A stretch of DNA of 64,000 nt from NCBI GenBank assembly GCA_905160935.1, contig CAJHZI010000414.1, positions 72,501 to 136,500 on the forward strand, written 5' to 3'. This stretch comes from Enchytraeus crypticus. Its lineage: Eukaryota; Annelida; Clitellata; Enchytraeida; Enchytraeidae. Below, piece after piece: positions 11,691-24,821 of this stretch. Every line of letters begins with the position of its first letter. Within the stretch, counting starts at the first letter, position 1. The position numbers and the translations under genes are program-made. The notes beneath the pieces are model-generated. The model made no database searches, was not told the DNA's origin, and saw only the letters and a list, made by a program, of their open reading frames with translations.

Positions 11691-12581
11691 TGATATCTCA
11701 AATAAATTAATACAGGATGTTCACAATGATATATTGATCATATTGGTCTTAACCGTGTTAGTTCCGGGACGGTGAAGAATAGACAAACCGCAATCTGCAA
11801 GTGTCGTAAGAGGCGACTGAACAAGAACTGTGTAAAGCAACAGGACACTATCTCAGAAGCCATATTATTTCCAATCTATAAGCTACATTAATATGTGGAC
11901 AGGTCATACATAGCCTTTTTGGAGGGATTAACTCGTTACTCGATGGAGTGCCTTTAAGAAGTGTGAAAGAGCATATGAGTAGGAATATGTACCTTGGACC
12001 TGCCACTTGCCAGAACTCAAGCGACAAAGTAATAGCGAGAGATAGCCAAGTGATTGATTAATTTAAGTTATTTGTGATTAATAAAATACTCTCATTCATT
12101 TGTTAAATTGCCTCTGAGATCAAACTATTAACTATTCAAATAAATACCCAATTACCATTTCCTCTGAAATCAAACAATTAATTATTTAAACAAATACGTA
12201 ATTATCGTTTCCTCGGAAATAAAACTATTAATTATTTAAATAAGCGCTAATTACATGTTAAAAGCAATTAAATAAATAGTCATCTACAACCGACGAGATG
12301 AACGACCAGATTGTCGTCCCCCTGGCATCGTTCAGTGTCTCCCTCTCTCTTTCTCTCTCTCTCTCCTTCTATCTCTTTCTATCTCTCTCTCCCTCTCTCT
12401 TGTGGTCTCCTGGCCGAAGGCACTGTCGACCAGCTTGCACGAGAACCTTGTTGTGCAAGTTCACAACTTCCGCGAAACCCTCAAACACTAGTGCAAAGTC
12501 ATCTTTATTCACCGTGTTCATGATAGAAAAACACACAGATACAATTATTACATTTCAACATGTGACAACAACAACATAACG

Positions 12582-12722
12582 TAAAAAGCTAAGCTAAGCT
12601 AAAGCTAAGGTTAACGTTAGCTTCCTCACTCGAAAGCGATGTCAGTGACGGGCGAGCCCAGGATTTGCACCCTGCACATACTGATCCGCGGTCTAGTATC
12701 TTACCGACTACGACACTGGCGA
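12582..12722 (-). mobile_element. SINE-A, near full length
   Basis: On the minus strand it shows the tRNA-like head with a divergent A box, the GATCAGTATGTGCAGGGTGCAAATCC B-box region, then the family body CACTGACATCGCTTTCGAGTGAGG and AACGTTAACCTTAGCTTT. Confidence 0.8.
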
Positions 12723-12989
12723 AGGTATAAAGTATACTGGTTTAAACTATATGTGCACCTAATAAAAATCCGTCTAAATTTTCACTGAATGCGCAGTAGT
12801 TAAAACAGACAATTTTTAAAATAGCACCAAAATTAGTACAGATTGCATGCCAATGTATCATTACTATCGGCTGCATACTTATTTTTATTGTATAATAATT
12901 GCATGAAAGCAAATCCAAAATAGAAATTCATATTTATTAACAAGCTGAAAATGTTAAAGACAACAGAAAGGAGTTTCGAATACTACCTA

Positions 12990-13390
12990 ACAATAAAAAT
13001 TTGAATACTATCTAACAATACAGTTTTTAATACAACTAACGATACAGTTTTGAATACTATCCAACGACACAGTTTTGAATACTATCTAACGACACAGTTT
13101 TAAATACTATCTAACAAAACAATTTTGAATACAATCTAACAATACAGTTTTGATACAGCATAAACAACCACAAGAGTATAGAATACTATCTAATGCAGAG
13201 TGTACAATACTTTCTAACACTATTTAATAAATACTATACACTGTATAGTCTAAAATACTTTCTATCACTATTTACTAAATACTATCTACTGTTGAGTCTA
13301 CATCACTTCCTAACACTATTTACTGAACGATGTCAGACGCTGTTATTGTTTGAAATATTATCTAAACTATCTAACACTATCTAACACTTA
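12990..13390. repeat. 25-27 bp tandem arrays
   Basis: Two related degenerate arrays: TTTTGAATACTATCTAACGACACAG units up to about 13150, then TTCTAACACTATTTACTAAATAC units from about 13190. Confidence 0.8.
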
Positions 13391-13746
13391 GGATCTTCTA
13401 TACTACCCTGACTGTACAACTTCAGAGAGATTGATTTGTGCTGCAATGAATTCTGCGAAGATTTAGTGAGTGCTTACAGGAAAGTGTTCGGTAGAGCAGA
13501 GTAAAGTGGTGTATGCTGTGTTTATTAGAAGTACAGGTGTTACAAGCTAGGAAAGGGTAGACCAGACTGAGACAATACATAGTTGACGATGGGTTAAAAT
13601 GAGCTACTACAATATGGGAGTGGGTAGGGTGGGAGTATTCCTTACCAAGAGTGGATTAAGGTAGATATGTGATGGAGAGTCAGTGAGGGTATGGTTGATA
13701 GAGTGTATCAGGGAGACATGACTGGCTGAAGATGGAGTGGTGATAT

Positions 13747-14706
13747 CGAGTAAGACAAGTAGTTAGGGCCAGGTAATTTGATTGGATAGGACAAGTAGTT
13801 AGGGACAGGTAATTTGATTGGATAGGACAAGCAGTTAGGGACAGGTAATTTGATTGGATAGGACAAGCAGTTAGGGACAGGTAATTTGATTGGATAGGAC
13901 AAGCAGTTAGGGACAGGTAATTTGATTGGATAGGACAAGTAGTTAGGGACAGGTAATTTGATTGGATAGGACAAGCAGTTAGGGACAGGTAATTTGATTG
14001 GATAGGACAAGCAGTTAGGGACAGGTAATTTGATTGGATAGGACAAGCAGTTAGGGACAGGTAATTTGATTGGATAGGACAAGTAGGTAGGGACAGGTAA
14101 TTTGATTGGATAGGACAAGCAGTTAGGGACAGGTAATTTGATTGGATAGGACAAGCAGTTAGGGACAGGTAATTTGATTGGATAGGACAAGCAGTTAGGG
14201 ACAGGTAATTTGATTGGATAGGACAAGCAGTTAGGGACAGGTAATTTGATTGGATAGGACAAGCAGTTAGGGACAGGTAATTTGATTGGATAGGACAAGC
14301 AGTTAGGGACAGGTAATTTGATTGGATAGGACAAGCAGTTAGGGACAGGTAATTTGATTGGATAGGACAAGTAGGTAGGGACAGGTAATTTGATTGGATA
14401 GGACAAGTAGGTAGGGACAGGTAATTTGATTGGATAGGACAAGTAGGTAGGGACAGGTAATTTGATTGGATAGGACAAGTAGGTAGGGACAGGTAATTTG
14501 ATTGGATAGGACAAGTAGGTAGGGACAGGTAATTTGATTGGATAGGACAAGTAGGTAGGGACAGGTAATTTGATTGGATAGGACAAGTAGGTAGGGACAG
14601 GTAATTTGATTGGATAGGACAAGTAGGTAGGGACAGGTAATTTGATTGGATAGGACAAGTAGGTAGGGACAGGTAATTTGATTGGATAGGACAAGTAGGT
14701 AGGGAT
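13747..14706. repeat. 36-bp minisatellite, about 26 copies
   Basis: The unit is GGTAATTTGATTGGATAGG plus ACAAGCAGTTAGGGACA. Copies left of about 14355 mostly carry AGCAGTTAGG, while the right block uniformly carries AGTAGGTAGG, with one AGTAGGTAGG copy at about 14080. That is block-wise amplification of two unit types. Open frames here (SYPIKLPV and related) are repeat by-products. Confidence 0.95.
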
Positions 14707-15144
14707 AGTTCACGTATGGAAGAGTGGGTTAGGATTGATTGATTTAGGACTGGTCTGGGATAGGCGGATGAGCAACATGGCGGAGTAGGAATCATACGAC
14801 TAGAGTGAATCAGCTTTATGTGTGACGTATGCTATGTGATGTTTGTTATGTGTGACTGATTGAGCTGTGTGGGTAGGGTAACATTGTTGACGTGGTTAGG
14901 CATGATATTCTGGGATATGTCATGATATGAAGGGTGATATAGGATGTATAAACTAGCAGATAGGATAGTTAGGTTTATGAAAACATTTAATGATACTAGG
15001 GCTAGGGCTTGGGCTAAGGCCTACAATGGGGGGAACCTCATTTGGCTGGATAGAAGGTCTAATCGTCAAAAAATATTTCGACTGAAACAGTGACAAAGGA
15101 TTTCCTTCTTCTGGCAACAAAGTTAAAGAAACATTTGACAAACA

Positions 15145-15491
15145 ATTTTCTGTAGTATGAGTGATGTAGCATGAGTGATGTTGTGTGAGTGATGTAGCAT
15201 GAGTGATGTTGTGTGAGTGATGTAGTATGAGTGATGTAGCATGAGTGATGTTGTGTGAGTGATGTAGTATGAGTGATGTAGTATGAGTGATGTTGTGTGA
15301 GTGATGTAGCATGAGTGATGTTGTGTGAGTGATGTAGTATGAGTGATATAGCATGAGTGACGTAGTAGGAGTGATGTGATTATGTGTGATATGATTACGT
15401 GTGATATGATTACGTGTGATATGATTACGTGTGATGTGATTATGAGTGATGTGATTATGTGTGATGTGAACAGAGGGACATAGCGAGTAGT

Positions 15492-15560
<69 letters not shown>

Positions 15561-15612
15561 GAGAGAGGGAGAAAAGAGAGAGAGAGGGAGAAAAGAGAGA
15601 GAGAGAGAGAAT
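15145..15612. repeat. GTGATGTAGCATGA array followed by (GA)n
   Basis: From 15145 to about 15475, 14-bp units GTATGAGTGATGTA / GTGTGAGTGATGTT alternate. From about 15498 there is a long (GA)n tract. Confidence 0.9.
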
Positions 15613-16107
15613 CTCGGCATTCGTTAACTAGAATAAGGCACGTCTCTGGCATGATGTCCATACACAGGTTTCTTCAGTCGCGCATGTATTGCACTTATGG
15701 TGCTGAGTATTTTTGTTTTGTATAGTTTTAATTTTATTTGAATTTCTTACTTTTGAGAGCCTAACCGAGGGTCTAGGGAGCGGGGGGGGGGGGGTTATAG
15801 ATTTAGGCGGATATTTTCTTATCAAATAAAATGAATAGAGCAAAGCAGTCTGTATGTAGTGTCGTTAATGAATGTCATGTCGCGGGATTATCATTCCAGT
15901 GTCCTGGTCATTATTTCAGTAAATTATTGACTTTCTACCTTAACTTTTAGCTGTTGTGATGTGGAGGGGGGATTTGCCTAGTGGGTTTAGGGGATTTAGG
16001 CGCCAATGAAACGATCATACAGCGGTATCTCAAATAGGACAAACAGCGTTTACTTGGTATTCTCGAGCGAGGCACAAAATATAAAGTAGCACAACTACAA
16101 GGGCAGC

Positions 16108-16362
16108 ATGCAAACTTACATGCAAACTTACAGGCAAACTTACAGGCAAACTTACAGGCAAAACTTACAGGCAAACTTACAGGCAAACTTACAGGCAAAC
16201 TTACAGGCAAACTTACGGGTAAACTTACAGGTAAACTTACAGGTAAACCTTCAGACAAACGTACATTACAGGTAAACTTATATGTCAACTTTCAGGCAAA
16301 CTTACCGGTAAGCTTACAGGCAAACTTACAGGTAAACTTACAGGTAAACCTACAGGTAGGCT
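16108..16362. repeat. 12-bp array ACAGGCAAACTT
   Basis: About 20 units of ACAGGCAAACTT with ACAGGTAAACTT variants. Confidence 0.9.
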
Positions 16363-16668
16363 TGTGACAACAACTCTCTGGTCAAGAGGTAAAATGTAAT
16401 ATTTGATCAGAATATTTCAACGGGACTCAAATATCAAACAGACCTTCATAGCTACTCATCAAGCACCAAGACTGCCTGTCTCTAGGTAACTGATTCAAAG
16501 AGTGCTGGATTAAAACTGACTTGTCCAGATATTTCAACAAGCGAACAAGGATTGGAGATCAATCAATTAATCAATCAATCAATAAAATTGAAGATTTGGC
16601 ACAGAGTTTGTGAGTATTGTACCGTCAGTAGCTGTTCAGGTTTGAAATATGTGGTCAGGTCTCAAAGC

Positions 16669-16728
16669 TGGTAAAAAAGTTGGTAAAGCTAAAATGTTGA
16701 CATCAGTTTCCTCACTCGAAAGCGATTA
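16669..16728 (-). mobile_element. SINE-A fragment
   Basis: Only the 3' part is present: rc of AATCGCTTTCGAGTGAGGAA...AACATTTTAGCTTTACCAA. The tRNA-like head is absent. Confidence 0.65.
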
Positions 16729-17537
16729 TAGGCAATCTAGCGACTTGAATTACCAGGCTAGTAATGCATGTAGTGCATGTAATGTAATATCAGTAAAGTG
16801 TATTCATGCAATTAAGGCAAGTAGTTTCATGCAAGTAAGTCAAGTAGTTTCATGCAAGTAAGCCAAGTAGTATCATGCAAGTAAAGTAATATGATGCAGG
16901 TAATATTTTGTCAGTACTCTCTTGCTACTAATGCAACTGACACACTGAAAATGTATGCAACAATTCACTACATAGTAAAACCACTCATCCACGAGATCTT
17001 CAAGTGTGACATTTAATTATTTTTATATGTTACCGTCTAAAAAGCTTCTTGTAGAATATTTCGCTTTTCAACATTGTATAATCATTCGCTGACAGGACTT
17101 ATTGCACTTATTATTTTGCTTCTGATAATATTTATTTCACATTTATTTTTTGTCACATGTTCATTGATGTTATTACTCTGTGAAATGTTGTGAAATCAAA
17201 ACACATTTATCTTTCTATTTCTCTCTCGCTTATTGTCCGAGGCAGTTTTGATTTAAACAGACTAACGAACATTTAACTTTCCAACTGAAAAAATACGAGT
17301 TGCTATGACGATAGAGACATCATTGATTCCCAGCGACCATATTTTATTCAAAGTGTTAATGGAGTAATTTTTACACAATCTTGGAACAATTGAAGGTCAA
17401 TTCCAACAACTCGAAGGTTTCAACAGAAAATCTGTGCCACATTTTCAACCAGGTATTTTGTTAATTTCTCTTAGTCTATCACAGGTTGGGTTGAGCGCTG
17501 TCGAGCTAAAGGAAATCAAAAAGTACAGCAAATCAAA

Positions 17538-17757
17538 GAGTCCATGGAAGGCTAATCTTGTATCGGAGCTTGCTGCCGATTGGCGCTATCAAGAACAAAG
17601 ATATGATGAACCGTGGAAAGGATTGATAGTAAGCTGCCATGAACCTGTAAAGCAGCCTTGAAGACCGGTCACCAGCCATGACACTTTTATTGAAATTGTC
17701 AGAGTTTAAAGTGATTATTGTTATTATTACTATTATTATTATTATTATTATTATTAC
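17538..17757 (+). mobile_element. SINE-C, 5'-truncated, (TTA)n tail
   Basis: Shares CATGGAAGGCTAATCTTGTATCGGAG, GATTGGCGCTATCAA, CCGTGGAAAGGATTGATAGTA and TTTTATTGAAATTGTC with the more complete copy at 56963-57245, and ends in (TTA)n. The tRNA head is missing. Confidence 0.7.
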
Positions 17758-17914
17758 AACATCAGCGGGCGACTAAAGCATTTGTAGAACCAAACCAATT
17801 CCTCGACTCTCAAACCAAATTTCAGGCTTCTAAGAATACCGCAAGAAATTTCAAAGAATTATCCAGATCATATCTGGAAGACACGGAAAAACTAAGAAAA
17901 AGAAAGAGATAAAG

Positions 17915-18760
17915 TGAGAGAGAGAGAGAGAGAAAATATTGCATTTACAGACAGTTACAAAACCGAGGCCTAAATCTCGCCTAACGCATCTGTAGCAGAT
18001 TAGATATAATGAATAGCACGACTATGGACGTTAGATTTAATTTTGTGTATTAAAAGAAAAATTGTTTTACTACTTGTTCATTTTTGAGAAATTGGAATCT
18101 AAATTAAATTATATAGGCAAGCACAAGACATTACAACAGTATTGTCTCGGTATGCAGCAGAATAAAGAATTGAACTGAGAGACACGAGAATTTAATAGTG
18201 GACCAAGCTTTGTACGGCTACAATGACACTACTTTAACTGAATCTATAATATAGTGGGACCCTTTCACGCACTGCTTATACAGTGACAGACATTGATTGA
18301 TATACTAAATTAATAACATTTGATCAGACCTATAATGAACAAAAGGGTAGATGAATGGTGCATGCTGCATGTTGAGCTATGGTAGAACTGGGCTGTTGTT
18401 GACCTAGTATCGAAATGAAGGTGTACCCCACCATGGCATGGTAATGTAATGCGTGGCAAGGTAATGTTGGGTATGTTAATTTGATTGTTCTGGTAATGTT
18501 CTAACAGGGTAAGGCAATCTGATTGGTTTAGGCAGTGGGTTATAGGGGGAACGGTGACGTTATTAGATTAGACAGTGTTTTTAGATGGTAAGGTAACAAA
18601 TGGTACGGAATGACAGTAACGAATGGTATACCGGGATATGATAAGATAGTATAAATAGTTATATAGGCAGGGTAGAGAGTGTATAGTTTGGTGGTGAGGT
18701 AACGGAAGACAGGATTTGGTTCCACTGAATTATGATGATATAGGATTAATAGGATGGGTA
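17915..18760. other. Gene-free stretch
   Basis: No exon or recognisable repeat body, apart from GGTAATG-rich low-complexity sequence at about 18430-18640. Confidence 0.5.
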
Positions 18761-18769
18761 GGATAGGCT

Positions 18770-19345
18770 GGGATAGGATGGGATGAGACAGATGGGATGA
18801 GACAGGATGGGGTGGTACAGGATGGGATGAGACAGGATGGGATGAGACAGAATGGATGAGACAGGATGAGGTGGGACAGGATGGGGTGAGACAGAATAGG
18901 GTGAGACAGGATGGGATGAGACAGGATGGGGTGAGACAGAATGGGGTGAGACAGGATGGGATGAGACAGGACGGGGGAGAAACAGGATGAGGTGGGACAG
19001 GAGATGGACGAAGGAAGTATTGTTGAGATGAGGTTGTTGTGGGTTTGGTAGGTCAAAGGACTCGGGATAGCTATGTGTAAGGTGGGAGAGTGTAAAGCAT
19101 GGCGTGGTTGAATTGGACAGGGCAGGTTTGGGTTGTGCATGAAAGTTCAAGTTGTCCATGGAAGATTAGTCAGGGATGATCATGGTGTCTCAGGATTGCT
19201 AAGGATGGGTCAGAGTTGATCAGGGTGCGTCAGGGTTTATCAGGCTAGATCAGGGTTGATAATGGGTGATCAGGGTGGGTCAGGGTGTTTCAGGATTGAT
19301 CAGGGTTTGTCAGGGTTGATCAGAGTGGGTCAGTGTTGTGTTGGA
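18770..19345. repeat. GATGGGATGAGACAG and CAGGGTTGATCAGG arrays
   Basis: The first array (to about 19010) has 10-20 bp units of GGGATGAGACAGGAT type. The second (about 19165-19345) has 10-bp CAGGGTTGAT/CAGGGTGGGT units. Confidence 0.85.
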
Positions 19346-19689
19346 TTGAACTGAGTTGAGTTGGTTATAATATTATGTGAAGGGTAAAACAGAACAGAAC
19401 ACAGATGAATTGAAAATGATTTGATAAGGTAATGTGGAGCAGAGGGATTTAAGACAAAGGTTGGATTTGTTGTGGAAGCAAAGGTCCTCGGTTTCTGCTA
19501 GGTCGAGAAAGTTAACAATTTTATGATTTGCTTCCATTTGTGTCGAACAGTAAACAGGCAGAGTTAAGAGAAGGTAGAGCAGCTTTGATTGGGTATGGAT
19601 GAAGAGATTTTCTTTGGATTGGAACTGACTACACAACTCTGAGACTAACAACTTACTGACATATTCTACTACTGTATAGTCTTACTGAA

Positions 19690-20200
19690 TGTACAGTTTG
19701 ACCGACTGACTGACTGACAGACTGAATGCCTGACTATAGATTGACTGACTGACTGACTTGACAGACTATAGCTGCCTGAAGGATAATGACCGACTGACTA
19801 ACTACATATAGAGCTTTACTTCACAATTCAGACAGCAAGATAAAAATTAATTACCAGTAAAATAAAATAAGTAAACACAAAAAATATTGACTAAAAATAT
19901 TAACTGCAAAAATTGATTAATTATTTTCCAACAACGTTTAAAGAAGATTCTTAGTAGGCCCTAAAGACCTCCAATCAACTCTCTCAACCTGGAAGCTCCC
20001 ACCACGACTGATTAAATGACACTTGACAAATTACTGACAGAATGTGACTAGCTGACTGACAACAAGTGATTGACTGACTGACTGACTGACTGACTGACTG
20101 ACTGATTGACCGACAGACTGACTGACTGACAATTGAATAATAACTGACAGAATGTGACTACACAACTGACAACAACTGACTGACTGACTGATTAGTTGAC
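19690..20200. repeat. (GACT)n tracts
   Basis: Two clusters of GACTGACT repeats at about 19690-19800 and 20040-20200, with ordinary AT-rich sequence between. Confidence 0.8.
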
Positions 20201-20389
20201 CTGAACGTTGTATTTGCAGAGTTGCAGCACCTCAGCTACTCACAGACTCCTGTCTCTGACCTTCAGCCTCTGACCTCCAGCCTCTGACCTCCAGCCTCTG
20301 ACCTTCAGCCTCTGAAATCAATGAAATGAAATCAATCAATCACGCAACAATTTAATTCAATCAGTCATTAGCATTATTTATAAAGCATT

Positions 20390-20555
20390 TAATAGTTACC
20401 ACGTTTTGTCCTGGATGTTGAAGAATAGATCAGCCTTAGACTGCACGTATCATAAAAGGAGACAAAGTTTTAAGATATAAACCAAAGAGCCTTCGGTTGG
20501 TGAGAGCCTAGGCTCCAGAAATTGCTAAAAAATATTACCGGATTTCATTATCATT
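20390..20555 (+). mobile_element. GAT-tailed LINE-related fragment
   Basis: Shares GAAGAATAGA.CA.CCTTAGACTGCACGTATC and TTCGGTTGGTGAG.GCCTAGGCTCCAGAAATTGCTA with the copies at 30262 and 30755. The GAT tail is lost here. Confidence 0.55.
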
Positions 20556-20667
20556 TAAATCATTTTATAATAGTTTTTGATTTTTTATGGTAAATTTTTT
20601 TCTCAACAAAAAGAACACAGCAATACAGCAACATCAACAAGCATGCAAAAAGCCTACAAAAGAACTC

Positions 20668-20716
20668 AAGTCATAACTGACTATGAATACTGTGTATTCA
20701 TAGTCAGTTATGACTT
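20668..20716. repeat. Perfect 23-bp inverted repeat
   Basis: AAGTCATAACTGACTATGAA plus TAC is followed after a 3-bp spacer by its exact inverse. It would form a tight hairpin. Confidence 0.9.
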
Positions 20717-20777
20717 AATAGTTTCCTCCAAATATATGAATACTATACCATCCACTTATAGCTATTAAATAAATAGC

Positions 20778-20822
20778 ATGGAATAGAATAGAATAGAATA
20801 GAATAGAATAGAATAGAATAGA
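20778..20822. repeat. (GAATA)n microsatellite
   Basis: About eight GAATA units. Confidence 0.9.
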
Positions 20823-21801
20823 CAATATATTTATTTCCTCAGAGACACCAAATGCATAAGCAACACACAATACCTCAACAGAAATATCTCTACGTCTAAA
20901 GCGAGAAAAATTGGTCGTCAGTGAAGATACTGAGTATCTTATCTAGCTGACTACCATGATAAACATTATACTTAGAGTTCTTATTAATGTTAGTATTAGT
21001 TCATAGTTCTCGATAGAGTTCATAGTTCATAATACATACGAAGTTGAATTTATAATCTACATGTATAAACAGAACTAATTGACTTATAAAAATTAAAATA
21101 AAACAAAATGAAAACACTGTAAAACTTACATTACTTCGACTATACAAACTAGCCAAACCATTCATCAAAACGGTAGACTTTATACGGTTTAGAAAACTCA
21201 GTTATTGATTTTGCATTGCGTATGTCAGGGGGTATTAGATTCCAGTTAGTAACACAATGAAAAGCACAAGATTTGAAAAATTAATTGGTAGTTCTTGCAT
21301 ATAAATACTTAGTAGTGGAGAGTCTAGTATGATATGTGATATAAACTATGTTAGTGAATTTACACAGTATGTTACTGACGACTAAAGATAGCTAAAACAG
21401 TTAAATTAAGATAGTAAAGTCATTAAGTTAAAGAATTTAAGCTAATGAAGATAGCGCAAAGAGAGGATTGATATTTATAACTGGAGGTATATTAATTAGT
21501 ACGAGTTAATCATCAAGAAAGGATTATGGTTAATGGACAACATATAAGGTTATACATATCTTGCTACAAGACAGGATCCATATCCATATCTTGCTATCCA
21601 TATCCATATCAGTTATCCATATCTTGCTACAAGACAGGATCGGTGATTGGATTTTAATAGGTAGTGTTAATCAATATGGATTCTAATACCAATGGTAAGG
21701 ACTCCCAAATCTTAGGGCCTCCCTTTAAAAGTAAACACGTGAAATACTGCTGTTCGCAACAGATAAATAAATGATAGAATATAATTAATTAAGCTTATCT
21801 G

Positions 21802-21915
21802 ATCCTAGTTAATATGGGATTAAAGGGAAGATGACGATGATGAAAATGATTGCTGTTGATGTTAATGATGATGATGACTAAGATGACGATGTCTATGATG
21901 ACGATGATGATGATG
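21802..21915 (+). mobile_element. GAT-tailed LINE 3' end
   Basis: CTAGTTAATATGGGATTAAAGGGAAGATGACGATGATG is the conserved 3' end of this family, followed by a (GAT)n-like tail that runs into a SINE-A copy. Confidence 0.6.
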
Positions 21916-21919
21916 AGGC

Positions 21920-22050
21920 AGAAACCAATGGCGAAGCGGTAAGACACTCGACCGCGGATCAGTAGGTGCGAGGTTCAAATCATGGGTTCGCCCGTCACTG
22001 ACATCGCTTTCGAGTGAGTAAACTGACGTTAACATTAGCTTAGCTTTTAC
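21920..22050 (+). mobile_element. SINE-A, near full length
   Basis: A-box TGGCGAAGCGGTAAG, CCGCGGATCAGTAGGTG, B-box GGTTCAAATC and the full family body to AACATTAGCTT. It is inserted in or beside a GAT-rich tail. Confidence 0.85.
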
Positions 22051-22574
22051 GATGATGATGACGACGACGATGACGATGAAAATAATGAATTAAACTATCT
22101 ATGTAGCTAAACTATATTTAATTTAAACTTACCACGCGGTTTTGTCTTCATGACACACGCAATGCAGTTGTTAACACCCCGACTGTCCACGTGCTAATGA
22201 TCACAGCTAATCAAAGTCCAGTCTAGCGCAGCCTGGCTAGCTACCCCCCCCCCCCCCACTACCGCACCACGGAGCAGAGTCCACTTGGCCGCAGTCTAGA
22301 GAGCTACCCCCCTGCCCCACCCTTCTCACTCCAGCCACACAGCAGGACGCCAGCTCAGCCTCAAGCTGCCCAGGCGGCCTATAGCCTGTGAGGTGTACAC
22401 AGCAAGTCAACTGTGACAAGCTTTTGTCTTACAACTTACGGCTTAAGTGTACAATGTATTGTACAACTTAAAAATCTCTAGTTTCTGACAACTACGATAT
22501 CGCACGTCGTTGATAATATCAATATAAATGAACGCATTCTGTGTCTAGTAATTTAATGAGTAGTACTTTTGTAC

Positions 22575-22603
22575 ATCTCTCTCCCTCTCTCTCTCTCTTT
22601 CTT

Positions 22604-22642
<39 letters not shown>
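22575..22642. repeat. (CT)n microsatellite
   Basis: CTCTCT tract, followed by AGAATTCTGACAACTAGCAGGTCCATGATA, which weakly resembles the GA-tailed LINE end on the minus strand. Confidence 0.7.
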
Positions 22643-22643
<1 letters not shown>

Positions 22644-22711
22644 TAGAATTCTGACAACTAGCAGGTCCATGATACATATTCATACTGACAACTGGCAGGT
22701 CCATAATACAT

Positions 22712-22837
22712 ATTGGAAGTAAGACTTCGGTAAGATATTCGACCGCGGATCAGTATATGCGGGTTCAAATCCTGGGCTCGTCGACCGTCACTGACATCGC
22801 TTTCGAGTGAGGAAACTGACGTTAACCTTAGCTTTAA
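22712..22837 (+). mobile_element. SINE-A
   Basis: TTCGGTAAGATATTCGACCGCGGATCAGTATATGCGGGTTCAAATCC and the family body follow in order. The first bases of the head are missing. Confidence 0.8.
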
Positions 22838-23079
22838 ATTATAGTCGCTACTTTTGATAGGTGCAGTTAACAGTTGGTCTACTACTCAGTGTCTCGGACT
22901 CAACACGGACAATTACTGCGCACACATGTATAATTAATATAGTTGGAAAACTAAGAAAAAGATTATGCGGATTGGCAAAGTTACAAATTAAAAGGTACAG
23001 AATAGAATTGATGCGTGTAGACAATTGATAGATGAAAAAGAGGCACGCATTATGTGTTATAGCGAAATTATCAACGATA

Positions 23080-23275
23080 GTCCTATGTTGATATCTATCA
23101 ACTAATTTAATATACCATATTATAAGCCTTTAAGCAATTTAGTCCATTTTCGATATAATTAGTTCAGTGAATGACCGAGATTTTACTTTCAGACCAACGC
23201 ATTTGGATTCGAACCCACGAGAGTTCAATTCACCTCAGGATCTGTCATTTAAAACTTCTTGATGTTACCTGATTC
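23080..23275 (-). mobile_element. SINE-B
   Basis: On the minus strand: GTTTTAAATGACAGATCCTGAGGTGAATTGAAC, a tRNA-like B box GGGTTCGAATCC, then the TAAAATCTCGGTCATTCACTG body. Diverged relative to the copies at 29.9 and 48.7 kb. Confidence 0.75.
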
Positions 23276-24331
23276 TAGGCGAATTCCCTGCTATTCCTAA
23301 GCTTATTCTCCTGCGGTAGCTATGATGCGTTAGAAGGATTAAAAATATCGAAAAAAGTATTTGAAATTTAAATACATTTAATTGACTCAATACAAAGTAA
23401 ATACATTGATTTACTGGCATTTCCTACTTCACCGTACTACTTAAATACTTAAAACATTTGATGTTAAAAACTTAGAACTCTTCGTAGATTAGTCCTTCAC
23501 GAAGTTTTTTAAAGATAGTGGCTACAGTGTTGATGAATATAGAATTTAATTACACCTCGGCCTGTTTTATTGTAAACACACACCTCTAATTTCATAATAC
23601 CCCATACGCTTAAGCGAATTATTATTTAATCTTTCCTAAGGTTAATAGTAACATTGCAGTGTGTATGACCGGAGTTGTGACCAGAATTTTGCAATATTTA
23701 AGGCTATAGAAATTGTTGTTGTTGTCAAGATCAGATCGTTACCTAATGGTTCTGTAGTAAGAATTGTAAATACATTTTGTAAATAACTGTCTTTAACTGC
23801 ACTAAGTGAGAATCATAAAAATTAATTAATGAATACATAATAACAGTACTGAGTCACATAGCAATTACATGCTTGTTTAAACTCACTAAAACACTAATCT
23901 AACACAAATATATCTAAAAATAATAGGTATGTTACTCTAACTATTTAATTTAAATTTCTAATATCACCTTACAAATAAGTGAAAAATTATCATGGATTAT
24001 CATTTCAAATTCCGCTAGTACCCTGCTCATCGGTTCGTTTTGGTTCCATGATGAACGACGTTGTCATTGGCACTAGTAGCACTCTTATTGTATTGTTGTT
24101 GTTTTTCATTGTACTCTCTCATAATTAATAATATACAATATAATTAATATATAATATTAACATTACCCAATAATGATTTATATATTTTACCTGTGTAATA
24201 ATACAAGAGTACATAATCCAAGGGTTGTGGTCTTACTGTGGTACTGTTTAATACATTTTACTGGCATTCAAAGTGATTAAATATGTTGTAGATACATATC
24301 AGAGCAGTTAGAATTCTAGATCTAACTCAAC

Positions 24332-24821
24332 ATGAAGTCAGATACCTGTGATGACGACGATTCAGCTTTCGTCAGTGAGGCCCGAAGTATTTCCGATACA
24401 GTCAGTGCCGTTGTGTCTTCGTGCTCGGACGAAGCAAGCACTCTTGTTCTTCAAACAGTTGACCAGTCGCTCGCGCCTAGCGGAGAATTATTGCTTGAAG
24501 ATGATGTTTCCAGCTCAGTGGATGCCAGTCTGTCTAGAGCCGGGACAAAGGAAGACCCAAGAACGATGCACATAGTCATACACAACGCCGATACGAACAA
24601 TTCTATTTCCCTCGCTACCAGGTCGCTGATTGAGAGCCTCTCTTGCCCGCCTACCACTCCCCTGCCTCCCATGACTCCACTGCCTCCCCCAACTCCATCC
24701 ACGCCCCACAGCAGGTCCAGAGGATTCCGCTATCAGTGGGAATCATCTGCATTTGAGTCCGTTATACCAGTCCGGTGTAAATCGTCCAATGGAGAGCTGC
24801 ATAAATCAAAATTTGGATCAG
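24332..24821 (+). CDS. DEAF1: DEAF1 exon 1
   Basis: Starts at the ATG after a stretch rich in stops and ends phase 1 at TCAG before GCTAGT. A GT donor that would keep the conserved KFGSG-G/S-RG join is absent, so the intron is GC-AG. Confidence 0.88.

Noticed and set aside
13747-14706. Telomere-like sequence (TTAGGG occurs in every unit)
   Set aside because: TTAGGG is only six bases of a 36-bp unit, not a tandem telomeric repeat.
13680-14795. Frames of up to 371 codons reading SYPIKLPVP / CPIQSNYLS
   Set aside because: Periodic translation of the 36-bp minisatellite.
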